From the NCBI RefSeq assembly GCF_029338335.1, contig NZ_CP119796.1: DNA of 64,000 nt; one strand, 5' to 3'. Shown here one piece after another: positions 32,132 to 41,410 of the stretch (its first letter is position 1; each line of letters begins with the position of its first letter). The stretch is from Halomontanus rarus. Its GTDB lineage: Archaea; Halobacteriota; Halobacteria; Halobacteriales; Natrialbaceae. The position numbers were made by a program, and so were the translations under genes. The notes below the pieces were generated by a model that was given only the letters and a program-made list of their open reading frames with translations, ran no database searches and was not told the DNA's origin.

Positions 32132-32743
32132 ATGGCCGAACTCGAGCGCATCAAAGCCGATCTCACGGGCCAGCCGGTCCCCGAGTGGGCCGCGGGCCGA
32201 CAGTGTTGTTCGCTCTGTGCGGACGTCAACGACGCCGTCGAGCGACACGATGCGCCGCCGATGGTCGAACAGGACCTCGCCGACGGCGACGAGGTCATCT
32301 TCTTCGTCTCGCGTAAGAGCGCGAGCCACCGACACGGTGCGGAAGACTCCTACACGCTCTCTCGTGGGGTTCACCACCGGCGACACGACGGCGAGTACGG
32401 CGAGCAGTTCCGGCTGGGCGAGGGACGGGGGACGATCGGCTACCACGACGCGATCGTGACGGCGGTCGTCGAACGGACGGGCATCGACTACGGGAAGCGG
32501 GTCACCGAGAACTTCGACGTCGATTACCAACCCGACGTCGATCCGGACGCGCTCACCTTCGCGCAGGTCGAGAGCGTGCTCTACTCCGCGCCGCAGTGGG
32601 GCGACGAAGAGGACACCGACGACGACCCGTTCGTGACCGGTAACGAGCTCCCGGAGCCGATCGTCCCGCTCGAGCACGTCGATCCGCTGTGGCCCGACGG
32701 ACTGCAGCGAGCGGTCTATCAGCACGTCGAGGACCACCGGTAG
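32132..32743 (+). CDS. Uncharacterised haloarchaeal protein with a CCSLC motif
   Basis: The 203-residue protein opens MAELERIKADLTGQPVPEWAAGRQCCSLCADVNDAVERHD; the three closely spaced cysteines could bind a metal but no second knuckle is visible. The rest is acidic with several histidines and a repeated D/E pattern (GDEEDTDDDPF), ending LQRAVYQHVEDHR. A GATACATTC box about 28 bases before the ATG supports the start at 32132. I recognise no domain; conservation across halophiles should be checked. It converges on a DUF7344 gene. Confidence 0.72.
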   Translation: MAELERIKADLTGQPVPEWAAGRQCCSLCADVNDAVERHDAPPMVEQDLADGDEVIFFVSRKSASHRHGAEDSYTLSRGVHHRRHDGEYGEQFRLGEGRGTIGYHDAIVTAVVERTGIDYGKRVTENFDVDYQPDVDPDALTFAQVESVLYSAPQWGDEEDTDDDPFVTGNELPEPIVPLEHVDPLWPDGLQRAVYQHVEDHR

Positions 32744-32793
32744 ACCGCGAGCGACTCGAGCGTCTCGTAAATCCTGTCCGTCGGGAAGACGGT

Positions 32794-33417
32794 TCACCGA
32801 GCGTGTGTCGGGAGCGCCGTTAGGCGACCGCGAGTCGTGACGATCGTCGTCAGCACGAACAGGACAGTGATGATCACGCCGAGAGCCAGTCCGGGGATCG
32901 CGACCACGCCCGCCACCGCGGCCAGTAGCAAGCAGACGCTCACCGTGGTCGCCAACACGTAGTGGAGGCCGGCGGTTGCCACGTCGGACGCGGACGTCCG
33001 CTCGTCCGCAGACCCGGTCGTCCGGTCGTCGGCGTTCGCGACCTCGAGGTACGGACGGAATTCCTCGAGGCGCTCGGTTGTGTACACGATGCCGGCGGTT
33101 TTGTCGTACTCGATAGCACCGACCTCGTCGAGTTTCGGGAGGTGAGACTGATAGAGCGGAATGTAGACGCGCTGACGCTGGGCGGAGGTCAGCTCCGCGA
33201 CGGTCGTCTCGTTCTCTCGAGCGGCGACGTGTTCGGCGACGTCACCCATCTTCACGGGCTCGTCTTCGTCCAGCAGGTAGGTGACCGTCTCTCGCCTGCG
33301 AGTGGTCTGAAGGATGTGAAAGAGATCGTCGCGGGAGAGGGCCGTCGGTTCGTCGCAGAACGTCTCGGTGGAGGGGTCGTCCGAAGAGCGGGATGGGCGA
33401 TCACTTGTCGAAGTCAT
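32794..33417 (-). CDS. DUF7344 winged-helix protein with two C-terminal membrane helices
   Basis: The N-terminal half is a DUF7344-type winged helix (ALSRDDLFHILQTTRRRETVTYLLDEDEPVKMGDVAEHVAARE, then QRVYIPLYQSHLPKLDEVGAIEYDKTAGIVYTTE), a family of haloarchaeal putative transcription regulators. The C-terminus has two hydrophobic helices (VLATTVSVCLLLAAVAGVVAI, LALGVIITVLFVLTTIV), so the regulator may be membrane-anchored. The protein has 207 residues from the ATG at 33417; an in-frame ATG three codons upstream is an alternative. A long AT-rich region precedes it. Confidence 0.82.
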   Translation of the reverse strand: MTSTSDRPSRSSDDPSTETFCDEPTALSRDDLFHILQTTRRRETVTYLLDEDEPVKMGDVAEHVAARENETTVAELTSAQRQRVYIPLYQSHLPKLDEVGAIEYDKTAGIVYTTERLEEFRPYLEVANADDRTTGSADERTSASDVATAGLHYVLATTVSVCLLLAAVAGVVAIPGLALGVIITVLFVLTTIVTTRGRLTALPTHAR

Positions 33418-33965
33418 ACTGTTCACTCGATACAGGGAAGTATGCCAACGTAAACCTTTTCTTCTGTCGTTTTATTAAAAATATAGTAGATATATCTAAG
33501 AATGCAAACTCGCCACCGTTTCGATCGCGGACGAACGATCGTATCACTCGGTTTCCGTCGACTCGACGAACGACATCGGACCCGTCACTTCGTCTGTGGG
33601 GGACCGACGACTATGCTGTTACAGCAGGGACCGTATTCCGTCGTTCACGTCCGGATTCTCCCCCGAATCACTATTTCTCACTCACACGAAATTGTGATGA
33701 GATTTCCCCCAAAATAACGAGGTGCGGTGCCAAATCAGCAATTCTGGGGTGGAATTATCGGCTATCATCGGCTTCGGTTGCGGATATCGAAATCTCGGTT
33801 TCGGCAGTTCGTACCACAACTCACTCTACTGCCGGGAACGAGTCAACGTCGTGACACGATCGGCCCCACGGTCTCGAGTCGGCGACGATTACGACGGCTC
33901 GAACCCGGAAGTCGTCCGAATCGAACCGCTTTTGGAACGTCACTGGCTACGTGACGGTAGATTCG
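33418..33965. other. 548-base gene-poor, AT-enriched region
   Basis: No coding sequence is convincing here. Notable elements are the 12-base palindrome TAGATATATCTA at 33487-33498, within a run of A/T such as TTATTAAAAATATAG, and a bulged hairpin at about 33675-33705 (CTCA/TCACA pairing TGTGA/TGAG). The left part probably contains the DUF7344 promoter and the right end that of tyrA. The remainder may be a decayed gene; base composition is lower in GC than neighbours. Confidence 0.5.
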
Positions 33966-34769
33966 ATGGAGGGAGACGGAGCTGTGGACGGAGATGTCCT
34001 GATCGTCGGCGCGGGATCGATGGGGCGGTGGATCGCCGACGCGATCGACGCACCCGTCGCCTTCGCCGACGTCGACGAGACCGCAGCGCGCTCGGCAGCC
34101 GACGCGACCGGCGGCCGCGCCGTCCCGCTCGAGACCGACGAGTCCTTTCTGGCCGTCTGTCTCGCCGTCCCGATGACCCACGTCGCGCAGGCGATCGAGA
34201 CGCACGCCCCGAACGCCGAGCGCGCGATCTTCGACGTTTCGGGGGTCATGGGCCCGGCGCTCGAGGCCATGGGAACCCACGCGGCCGACCGCGAGCGAGT
34301 CAGCCTCCACCCGCTGTTCGCACCCGAGCGCGCGCCCGGTTCGATCGCGATCGTCCGCGAGCAGGGCGGGCCGGTGATCGACGCGATCTGTGCGACACTC
34401 GAGGCGCGAGGAAACGACCTCGTCGAGACCACCGCGGCGGAACACGACGGAGCGATGGAGACGGTGCAGGCGGCGACCCACGCCGCGGTCCTCTCCTTCG
34501 CCCTCGCCGCAGAGCCCGTCCCCGAGGGATTCGAGACGCCGGTCTACGAGCAACTGGGGGGACTCGCCGAACTCGTGACCGGCGGGACGCCCCGAGTCTA
34601 CGCCGACATCCAGGACACGTTCGACGGTGCCGACGCTGTCGCCGACGCCGCCCGCCAGCTCGCGAGCGCCGATCCCGACGAACTCGAGGCGCTGTATCGG
34701 GAGGCCGCCGCGCAGTGGGGCCAGACCGGGACAGCGAGCTCGACACACACGACCGAGACTGACCAATGA
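33966..34769 (+). CDS. tyrA: Prephenate dehydrogenase
   Basis: This NAD(P)-dependent enzyme oxidatively decarboxylates prephenate to 4-hydroxyphenylpyruvate on the way to tyrosine. The 267 residues have a Rossmann LIVGAGSMGRWIADAI, followed by the SLHPLFAPERAPGSIAIV loop, which includes the conserved His of the prephenate site, and helical EHDGAMETVQAATHAAVLS. It is shorter than bacterial TyrA, typical for archaea. An in-frame GTG at 33951 is an alternative start. The stop overlaps the rsm22 start (ATGA), so both belong to one transcript. Confidence 0.85.
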   Translation: MEGDGAVDGDVLIVGAGSMGRWIADAIDAPVAFADVDETAARSAADATGGRAVPLETDESFLAVCLAVPMTHVAQAIETHAPNAERAIFDVSGVMGPALEAMGTHAADRERVSLHPLFAPERAPGSIAIVREQGGPVIDAICATLEARGNDLVETTAAEHDGAMETVQAATHAAVLSFALAAEPVPEGFETPVYEQLGGLAELVTGGTPRVYADIQDTFDGADAVADAARQLASADPDELEALYREAAAQWGQTGTASSTHTTETDQ

Positions 34770-36256
34770 GTGACCAACGCGAGGCCGTCGTCTCGAACGC
34801 CAAGTACCTGCGAAACGTCAGACCGATCGACCCCGAGGAGATCAGCGACTACGTCGAGAACCAGCCGCATCCGGCCGTCGTTCGCCAACTCCTCCGCGAG
34901 GAAGCCCCCTCGCTCGGCCTGATCGAACGCGAGGATGGCACCTTCGTTCCCGTCGAGGACGACCCCGTCGCCCCGCTTCGGAGACCGATCGAGCGGTTTC
35001 CCGACCGCTACGCGAACCAGCTCGAGGAACTGCTGGCCGACCGCTACGGCCCGAACTGGCACGACGGTGCCAGCGGCGACCTCCTGCGGTCGGTGATCCG
35101 CCGAGTCAAGTCCGAGTACCTCCGCAGCCAGGGCAAGTCCGTCGACTACGACGAGGACGTCGCCGCGGGGTACGCGATCTACCATCTGCCGGGATACTAC
35201 GCCGCCGTCCAGTACGCCCTCTCCGATCTCGCCGAGCGCGGATTGCTGGGCCGGGAACTACGCGTGCTCGACGTCGGCGCCGGCGTCGGCGGCCCCGCGC
35301 TCGGACTCTGTGATCTCCTCCCCGAGGACGCCCTCCTCGAGTACCACGCCGTCGAACCGAGCGCCGCCGCGGACGTCCTCGAGACGCTGCTCACGGAGAC
35401 GGGACGGAACGTCCACTCGACGGTTCACCGGACGACGGTGGAATCGTTCGAGTTCGGCGGGAGTGCGGGCGGAAGCGAGGACGGGGATGGGGACACTCAC
35501 AGCGAGTACGACCTCGTCCTCCTCGCGAACGTCCTGAGCGAACTCGACGATCCCGAGACGGTGCTCCGGTCGTGTCTCGAAGCGGTCGCCGACGACGGCG
35601 CGCTCCTCGCGCTCGCACCCGCGGACAGGGAGACGAGCATCCAGTTGCGGGAGCTCGAGCGGGCCGTCGAGTCCGACGCGACGATCTACAGCCCGGCGGT
35701 GCGGCTCTGGGCCGGCGAGACCCCCAGCGACCGCGGCTGGTCGTTCGACGTTCGTCCCGATCTGGCAGTTCCGCCGTTCCAGCGCCGACTCGACGAGGCC
35801 GCCGGCGACGACGAGCACGACCCGGGCGAGTTCGTCAACGTCGACGTTCAGTTCTCCTACTCGATCCTCCGCCGAGACGGCGCGCGCCGGATCGACGTCG
35901 ATCTCGACACGGACAGGTGGGCCAAGATGGCCGAGATGGAGCGCCACGTCACGAACCGGGTCGACCTCGTCGCAGCGAAGTTCAGCCGGTCGCTGAGCGG
36001 CGACGGGAACGACGGCGGATCGACCGCCCGCGCCGGCGGTTCCGATCCGAACCCGCTCTTCAAGATCAGCGACGGCAGCGAGGCCGTCGACCACTACGCG
36101 GTCCTGACGAACGAGACCGCGCTCAACCGACCGCTGCTCGAGGCCGACTACGGCGACCTGTGTTCGTTCGAGCAGGCGCTGGTCCTGTGGAACGACGACG
36201 AGGAGGCCTACAACCTGGTCGTCGACGAGGAGACGGTCGTCGACCGACTGGCCTGA
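34766..36256 (+). CDS. Rsm22-family ribosome-associated methyltransferase
   Basis: The 496-residue protein is a member of the Rsm22 family, linked to small-subunit ribosome assembly or rRNA methylation. The methyltransferase core has VLDVGAGVGGPALGLCDLL (SAM motif I), YHAVEPSAAA (motif II) and DLVLLANVLSELDDPE (motif IV). The N-terminal 140 residues (HPAVVRQLLREEAP, YLRSQGKSVDYDED, AYAIYHLPGYYA-like) are the family-specific helical region. A low-complexity insert GGSAGGSEDGDGDTHS lies before motif IV. It overlaps tyrA by four bases. Confidence 0.85.
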   Translation: MSDQREAVVSNAKYLRNVRPIDPEEISDYVENQPHPAVVRQLLREEAPSLGLIEREDGTFVPVEDDPVAPLRRPIERFPDRYANQLEELLADRYGPNWHDGASGDLLRSVIRRVKSEYLRSQGKSVDYDEDVAAGYAIYHLPGYYAAVQYALSDLAERGLLGRELRVLDVGAGVGGPALGLCDLLPEDALLEYHAVEPSAAADVLETLLTETGRNVHSTVHRTTVESFEFGGSAGGSEDGDGDTHSEYDLVLLANVLSELDDPETVLRSCLEAVADDGALLALAPADRETSIQLRELERAVESDATIYSPAVRLWAGETPSDRGWSFDVRPDLAVPPFQRRLDEAAGDDEHDPGEFVNVDVQFSYSILRRDGARRIDVDLDTDRWAKMAEMERHVTNRVDLVAAKFSRSLSGDGNDGGSTARAGGSDPNPLFKISDGSEAVDHYAVLTNETALNRPLLEADYGDLCSFEQALVLWNDDEEAYNLVVDEETVVDRLA

Positions 36257-36322
36257 GACGGCTTCGTTCGGTCGTCTCCGAGAAACGGTGACCTTTTCGC
36301 GCCCGCCTCCGAGCGGTGGACT

Positions 36323-37165
36323 ATGAGCGACGCCCTCGAGATCCTGCTCACGAACGACGACGGGATCGACAGCACCGGCATCCGGGTCCTGTACGACGCC
36401 CTCTCGGAGATCGCCAACGTGACCGTCGTCGCTCCGGCCGACGATCAAAGCGCCGTCGGGCGCTCGATCTCACACGAAGTCGACGTCGTCGATCACGACC
36501 TCGGCTACGCGGTCGTGGGGACGCCGTCGGATTGCGTCGTCGCCGGGCTGGGCGCACTCGGGCCGTTTCCCGATCTCGTCGTCTCCGGCTGTAACAGGGG
36601 CGCGAACCTCGGCGAGTACGTCCTCGGACGATCGGGGACGATCAGCGCCGCCGTCGAGGCCGCCTTCTTCGACGTGCCGGCGATCGCGACCTCGCTGTAC
36701 GTGCCGGCGGGTGACCTCGCGCTCGCGGACGTCGAGACCGGCCCCGGTGACTACGCCGAAGCCACCCGCGCGACGAAATTTCTCGCCGAACACGCGCTCG
36801 ACGCCGGCGTCTTCGAGGAGGCGTCCTATCTCAACGTCAACGCGCCGCTCCCCGGCGAGAGCGAAGGCGAAGGCGGAGGCGGAGGCGAGGGCGGGAGCAC
36901 CGATCCGGCACCGCTCGAGATCACCCGGCCCTCGAAGCGCTACGAGATGGACGCCTCTCACGAGGGCGACCGCGTCGTCCTCCACGACCGGGTCTGGGAG
37001 GAGATGGACGCCGAGGCGATTCCCGATCCCGACGGAACCGACCGGCGAGCCGTCGTCGAAGGGCGCGTCAGCGTCTCGCCGTTGACCGCACCGCACACGA
37101 CCCACCACCACGACGCGCTCGACGGACTCGTCGAGACGTATCTCGAGGCGGTTCCGGAACTGTAG
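36323..37165 (+). CDS. surE: 5'/3'-nucleotidase SurE
   Basis: SurE is a metal-dependent phosphatase for nucleoside monophosphates, linked to stress survival. In the 280 residues the metal site is clear: TNDDG (D12, D13) at the N-terminus, the serine in DQSAVGRS and SGCNRGANLG. The second half contains a Gly/Glu-rich insert (SEGEGGGGGEGGS, about residues 183-199), which sits in a surface loop and is encoded by six-base repeats. A CTTTTCG box about 26 bases before the ATG suggests leaderless expression. It follows rsm22 by 66 bases. Confidence 0.94.
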   Translation: MSDALEILLTNDDGIDSTGIRVLYDALSEIANVTVVAPADDQSAVGRSISHEVDVVDHDLGYAVVGTPSDCVVAGLGALGPFPDLVVSGCNRGANLGEYVLGRSGTISAAVEAAFFDVPAIATSLYVPAGDLALADVETGPGDYAEATRATKFLAEHALDAGVFEEASYLNVNAPLPGESEGEGGGGGEGGSTDPAPLEITRPSKRYEMDASHEGDRVVLHDRVWEEMDAEAIPDPDGTDRRAVVEGRVSVSPLTAPHTTHHHDALDGLVETYLEAVPEL

Positions 37166-37309
37166 TCGGTGGGGGGACGTGGCGTCGAGGTGCCGTGACG
37201 TGTGACGCCGATGTCGCGTCCACGAGACGTGGTCCGTATCCGCTTTCCACCCTCATCTCACACTACCGGGACCCGGGAGAATTTGTACCCCGCCGACGAA
37301 CAACGACCG

Positions 37310-37540
37310 ATGACTGTCGTCGAAATCGAATACTGCGTCCCGTGTGGCTTCCTGACACGCGCCGAGGACGTCCAGCACGCGCTCCTGACGAGTCTCGGTG
37401 AGAGCCTCGAGGCCGTCACCCTGCGTACCGGTGACGACGGCATCTTCGTCGTCCGAGCCGACGGTGACGTCGTTTTCGACAAGACCGAGGACGAGTACGA
37501 CGTCGATCAGATCGTTCGAGACGTTCGTGATCGAGTGTGA
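37310..37540 (+). CDS. SelT/SelW/SelH-type thioredoxin-like protein
   Basis: The 76-residue protein is a minimal Rdx-family fold: TVVEIEYCVPCGFLTRAEDVQHALLTSLGE with the redox CxxC (C9, C12) in the first loop, and EAVTLRTGDDGIFVVRADGDVVFDK as the beta hairpin. In the selenoprotein relatives the second position is selenocysteine; here both are cysteine. It probably acts as a thiol-disulphide protein. A GAATTTGTAC box 26 bases before the ATG supports the start. Confidence 0.85.
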   Translation: MTVVEIEYCVPCGFLTRAEDVQHALLTSLGESLEAVTLRTGDDGIFVVRADGDVVFDKTEDEYDVDQIVRDVRDRV

Positions 37541-37779
37541 GTGTAAGTGTGCGTGCAGGTGCCAAACGGCACACGAGATCGTACGAAACGGAACTGCCGC
37601 CACAGCCGGCACAGTCGGCCTGCTTGCACTCTGCAAGGGCGTTACTATTCCCTTGCGCGATACATTCACTACACGAAACAGCACGCGAACGCGGCGGTAC
37701 TAACATATAATCGGCCGGGCATACCAGCAAGGGAGGAGCGTCCCACCGACGACAGACGCACGGATGGTGATCAACACAG

Positions 37780-38184
37780 ATGGTATTGAATACACTTTGG
37801 ACCCGCATCTCGTCTCTCTGGCGATCGGACTCGAGCGCCGATTCGTCGACGACAGAGTCCGCGACGACCGATCGAGACGAGACGAACGAGGCGACCGAAA
37901 CAGCAGACGAGACGTTGAGCTACGCCGAACAGGTCGAGTACGGTGTCGACGAACGAGAACTGCCCGACGAAGATCATATTCTTCGCCTGCTGGTAAAGCG
38001 CGGCGGACGGGTCGACGAAGCGACGATTCTCGAGGAAATGGGCTGGTCGAAAGACCACCTGCGAGAGGTTATCGACGAAATGGAAGCCGACGATCAGGTC
38101 AGCGCCATCACCGTGGGTCGGAAACGGGTTATCTGTCGGCGCGGATTCGAACCGAAGGGGTATCGATCGCACCTGAACGAGTAG
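37780..38184 (+). CDS. Winged-helix regulator with acidic N-terminal region
   Basis: The 134-residue protein has a Ser/Thr/Glu-rich N-terminal about 45 residues (DSSADSSTTESATTDRDETN), followed by a winged helix: PDEDHILRLLVKRGGRVDEATILEEMGWSKDHLREVIDEMEADDQVSAI. The recognition helix is likely SKDHLREVIDEM. The basic end GRKRVICRRGFEPKGY may contact DNA. A TAACATATAATCG box at 37701-37711 predicts transcription start near 37733, so the leader would be about 47 bases. Its targets are unknown. Confidence 0.78.
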   Translation: MVLNTLWTRISSLWRSDSSADSSTTESATTDRDETNEATETADETLSYAEQVEYGVDERELPDEDHILRLLVKRGGRVDEATILEEMGWSKDHLREVIDEMEADDQVSAITVGRKRVICRRGFEPKGYRSHLNE

Positions 38185-38311
38185 CGATCCGGCCTCGAGT
38201 TCTGCGGACGGCGATCGTTTCCACACGTTCCGTTGCTACTGGTGTTCTACCGCTAACGGCCGACGATCGGTCCGCTCCCCGCTCTCGTCGGCGAGGGCCG
38301 CATACGTCCGA

Positions 38312-39202
38312 TCAGAGACGGATCCGTTCACGCTGTTCCGAGTCGTTCGCTCGACCTTCCGCGATGAGTGCGACGACTTCGCTCCCGCGCACCACCGGTC
38401 GAATCGTTCCGTCGATCACGACGCACTCCCCGTCAGGGTCGTAATGTGACGCCTCGTACTCGACGTACTCGCCGTCGGCCGCTCGCCGAATCCACTCCCG
38501 AAGCTCCGCCTGTAACTCCGCGGAGTGGTTCCACCACGGTAACTCCCAAAACGACTCTCCCAGAAGGCCCGTCCGCGTCGTCCCCACGAACTCGAGTGCC
38601 GTTCGGTTCACGTTGGTGAGGGTCCCGTCCGGATCGAGAATCCCCAGAAACGTTGTCGGGTCCTCGAAGATCGCGTCGAACAGTAACTCGCTGCGCTCGA
38701 GTGCTCGCCGAGCGCGATAACTCTCGACGGCGTTCCGGACGCGATTTGCGAGGACGAGGTACTGGTCGGGACTCGTCTGCTTCTGGAGGTAGTCGGTGAC
38801 GCCGGCGGAGATCGCCTCGCTGGCGATCTCTTCGGACCCCTTCCCGGTAAACAGGATGAACGGGATATCGCTGTCGAGCGCGCGGACGGCCTCGAGAAAC
38901 TCGAGTCCGTTCGTGCCCGGCATATCGTAATCGCTGACGATGCAGTCGATCGTCGGCCGTCCGGTTCGGGCGCTGTTTTCGGTGCTCTCCGCGCTCTCCA
39001 CACTCTCAGGGCTCACACTGCTCGCCGGGATTCCGAAACGGTCGTCTCCACTCTCGAGTCGCTCGATAACGACCTCGACGTCAGTTTCGGCTCGGGCGGT
39101 GACGGTCTCGTCGTGTCGCTCGAGAAACGTCGCGGTGAGGTCGGCGAGGCTCGCGTTATCGTCGACACAGACGACGGCGATCGAATCCTCGCTCGAAGAC
39201 AT
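38312..39202 (-). CDS. Response-regulator receiver + PAS protein without kinase
   Basis: The N-terminal receiver has VCVDDNASLADL, the phospho-acceptor Asp91 in CIVSDYDMPGTNG, FILFTGKGSEE and DYLQKQTSP, all the usual residues. An acidic Ser/Glu-rich insert (about 50-84) interrupts it before the acceptor strand. A PAS domain follows (AIFEDPTTFLGILDPDGTLTNVNRTALEFVGTTR to VIDGTIRPVVRGSEVVALIAEG). The protein ends at 296 residues with no histidine-kinase, HalOD or DNA-binding output, so it may be a partner for another sensor or a truncated kinase. Confidence 0.85.
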   Translation of the reverse strand: MSSSEDSIAVVCVDDNASLADLTATFLERHDETVTARAETDVEVVIERLESGDDRFGIPASSVSPESVESAESTENSARTGRPTIDCIVSDYDMPGTNGLEFLEAVRALDSDIPFILFTGKGSEEIASEAISAGVTDYLQKQTSPDQYLVLANRVRNAVESYRARRALERSELLFDAIFEDPTTFLGILDPDGTLTNVNRTALEFVGTTRTGLLGESFWELPWWNHSAELQAELREWIRRAADGEYVEYEASHYDPDGECVVIDGTIRPVVRGSEVVALIAEGRANDSEQRERIRL

Positions 39203-39263
39203 AGTCCGGATGTATCTTCCAGCGTGTTGAGTCTACCGGCAGATTGGGGTCCGGTGAGACGAT

Positions 39264-40454
39264 TTACGATCGTTCGCCGGAAAGCGCTGCGAACAGTCGC
39301 TCTTCGAATTCCTCGTCGGAAATCCCGTCGGAGGGACCGATCCCGTTCATGTGATCGATCGAGAGCTGGCCGCCTCCCATCCGGGCGTGACCGCCCGCGT
39401 TGGCCATCGGGATATCGCTGACGGCGTGGCGCAAGGTCTCTCCCATGTGGACGCGGTCGTCACGCGACCGTCCGGAGAGGTGGAGCGTGCCGTCGTTCTT
39501 GCCGAAGACGACCACCGCCGTCACGCCCTCGAGTTGCATGAGTTCGTCGGCGGCCTGCGGAATCGCGTCGACGTTTCCGATCTCGCCGACGTCGCAGATT
39601 GCGAACGAACCCTCGACTCGCTTTTCGGTGATCGCGTCGGCTTTGATCTGGAGGACGTCGTCGCTCACCTGCGGGTTCGCGATTCGATCGAGGAGATCCT
39701 CGTCGATCGCCGAGAAGAGGAACGCACTCGCGTCGAACTCGGCCCGCGAGCAGCCTTTCGTCAGGTGATTCGTGTCCGACTGGATCCCGTAGACGAGCCC
39801 CGTCGCGAGCTCCGGCGAGATCTCGATTCCCGACTCCGCCTCCTCCGTGTGAAGCGTCGCGCCGAGTTCATCGAGGTACTCGACGACGATCGTCGAGGCG
39901 GCACCGTACTCGGTTCGAACGTCCGTAAACTCCGTTCCGGCGCCGTTTCCAGGGTGGTGATCGACGACGACGAGCGGTTCGATCATCTGCGCGCCGGTAA
40001 ATCCGCGCGGCGTGTTGTGATCGACGAGGACCACGTCGTCGCTGGCGAGTTCGCCAGCCGATTCGATGGACTCGAGATCGAGATCGAGAACGGTTCGAAA
40101 CGCCCGATTTTCCTGGTGGCGAATCTCGCCGGAGTACTGCAAGGTGACCTCGGTCTCGACCGAGGTCGCGATCTCGGCGACTCCCATCGCGGTCGCCATC
40201 GCGTCCGGATCGGGGTTCGGGTGCATCAACACCGCGACTTCGTCGCGTTTGGCGAGCACCCGCTGTAGTCGAACGCCCGGCGGGCGACGGACCCAGCGGA
40301 CGAGCCACCACCCGCCGATGACGAGTGCCAGCACGCCGAGGAGTACGAGCGACAGCACGAGCGGATCGGCCGACTCCAGCGAGTCGACCACCCCATCGAC
40401 CACCAGTGGCCTGTCACCCCCGCGCCGGCCAAGCCAGGCGATCCGATCCATCAT
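39264..40454 (-). CDS. Membrane-anchored DHH-family phosphoesterase
   Basis: The 396-residue protein begins with one transmembrane helix (PLVLSLVLLGVLALVIGGWWLV) and then a DHH/DHHA1 phosphoesterase: VLMHPNPDPDAMATAMG, VVLVDHN, VVVDHHPGNG (the DHH motif) and a GGHARMGGGQLS C-terminal DHHA1 motif. Such proteins hydrolyse small oligonucleotides or cyclic dinucleotides. The membrane anchor recalls GdpP but GGDEF and PAS parts are absent. It starts at one of two adjacent ATG codons near 40454. Confidence 0.88.
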   Translation of the reverse strand: MMDRIAWLGRRGGDRPLVVDGVVDSLESADPLVLSLVLLGVLALVIGGWWLVRWVRRPPGVRLQRVLAKRDEVAVLMHPNPDPDAMATAMGVAEIATSVETEVTLQYSGEIRHQENRAFRTVLDLDLESIESAGELASDDVVLVDHNTPRGFTGAQMIEPLVVVDHHPGNGAGTEFTDVRTEYGAASTIVVEYLDELGATLHTEEAESGIEISPELATGLVYGIQSDTNHLTKGCSRAEFDASAFLFSAIDEDLLDRIANPQVSDDVLQIKADAITEKRVEGSFAICDVGEIGNVDAIPQAADELMQLEGVTAVVVFGKNDGTLHLSGRSRDDRVHMGETLRHAVSDIPMANAGGHARMGGGQLSIDHMNGIGPSDGISDEEFEERLFAALSGERS

Positions 40455-40513
40455 ACGCCACACTCAAAGTCAACGACCAAGAACTTTCCCCTCACGGTGA
40501 ACGAGGGGAGAAA

Positions 40514-41410
40514 TCAACAGCGGGCGCTCCGATACGACTCGATCGCGTCCCGGTATCCCTCCCGGAACGTCGGATACGAGAACTCGTATCCGAGCGCTCG
40601 AAGCCGGTCGTTCGAACAGCGTTTGCTCGTCAGAATCCGTCGCTCGGCCGCGTCCGAGAGGTCCCCCGCCTCGAGTCGCTCGACTTTCGTCCGCTTGGGC
40701 GGCCGGTCGACGCCGCACTCGTCGGCGAGCCAGTCGGCGAACGCCCACTTCGAGACCGGTTCGTCGTCGACGACCTGGACGACATCGTCGCGGGCGAGGT
40801 CCGCTTCGAGGAGGTATCGGACCGCTCCCGCGGCGTCGTCGCGATGGACCATGTTCAGATAGCCCGCCGTCACCGGGCCCTCGAGATAGCGCTCGAGTCG
40901 GTACCGGTCGGGGCCGTAGAGGCCGGCGTAGCGGGCGACCGTGCCCTCGATGCCGTACTCCGGGGCGTACTCGAGTGCGACGCGTTCGGCCTCGGCGAGG
41001 ACCTCGGTCTTGTCGGTCGTCGGCTCGAGCGGCGTCTCTTCGTCGACCCGGTCGCCGTCGTGATCGCCGTGGACGCCGGTCGAGGAGGTGTAGACCAGCC
41101 TGTCGGGTGGGCTGGCTCGCGATCCGAACGCTTCGATCGCGGTCTCGAGGCCGTCGACGTACACCCGCCGTGCGGCCTCGGCCCCGCGTCCGCCGCTGCT
41201 GGCCGCGAACACCACGGCGTCGACGTCTGGAACAGACTCGAGGTCGACGGCGTCAGTGACGTCCGCTCGTACCGCCTCGAAGCCGGCGTCCTCGATCGCC
41301 TCGATCCCGTCACTCGAGCGGCGGACGCCGATCGGATCGTGACCCGCCTCGTGCAGTTGTCTCCCCAGCTCGAGTCCGACGTAGCCACAGCCGAGAATCG
41401 CGACGCGCAT
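40514..41410 (-). CDS. NAD(P)-dependent epimerase/dehydratase-type SDR
   Basis: The 298-residue protein has a Rossmann GCGYVGLELG motif at the start, then VVFAASSGGRG and LVYTSSTGVHGDHDG. It is an atypical or extended SDR: the Tyr-x3-Lys pair cannot be recognised with confidence, so reductase or epimerase activity is unproven. The C-terminal half carries NMVHRDDAAGAVRYLLEADL, typical of sugar-nucleotide epimerase-like members. Substrate unknown. A TTATTATAC box on the minus strand lies about 28 bases before the ATG. Confidence 0.82.
   Translation of the reverse strand: MRVAILGCGYVGLELGRQLHEAGHDPIGVRRSSDGIEAIEDAGFEAVRADVTDAVDLESVPDVDAVVFAASSGGRGAEAARRVYVDGLETAIEAFGSRASPPDRLVYTSSTGVHGDHDGDRVDEETPLEPTTDKTEVLAEAERVALEYAPEYGIEGTVARYAGLYGPDRYRLERYLEGPVTAGYLNMVHRDDAAGAVRYLLEADLARDDVVQVVDDEPVSKWAFADWLADECGVDRPPKRTKVERLEAGDLSDAAERRILTSKRCSNDRLRALGYEFSYPTFREGYRDAIESYRSARC

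Noticed and set aside
33393..33854. 153-residue plus-strand frame in the gene-poor region
   Set aside because: Ser/Arg/Thr-rich translation with stop-poor but non-biased codons, no family match and overlap with the DUF7344 promoter.
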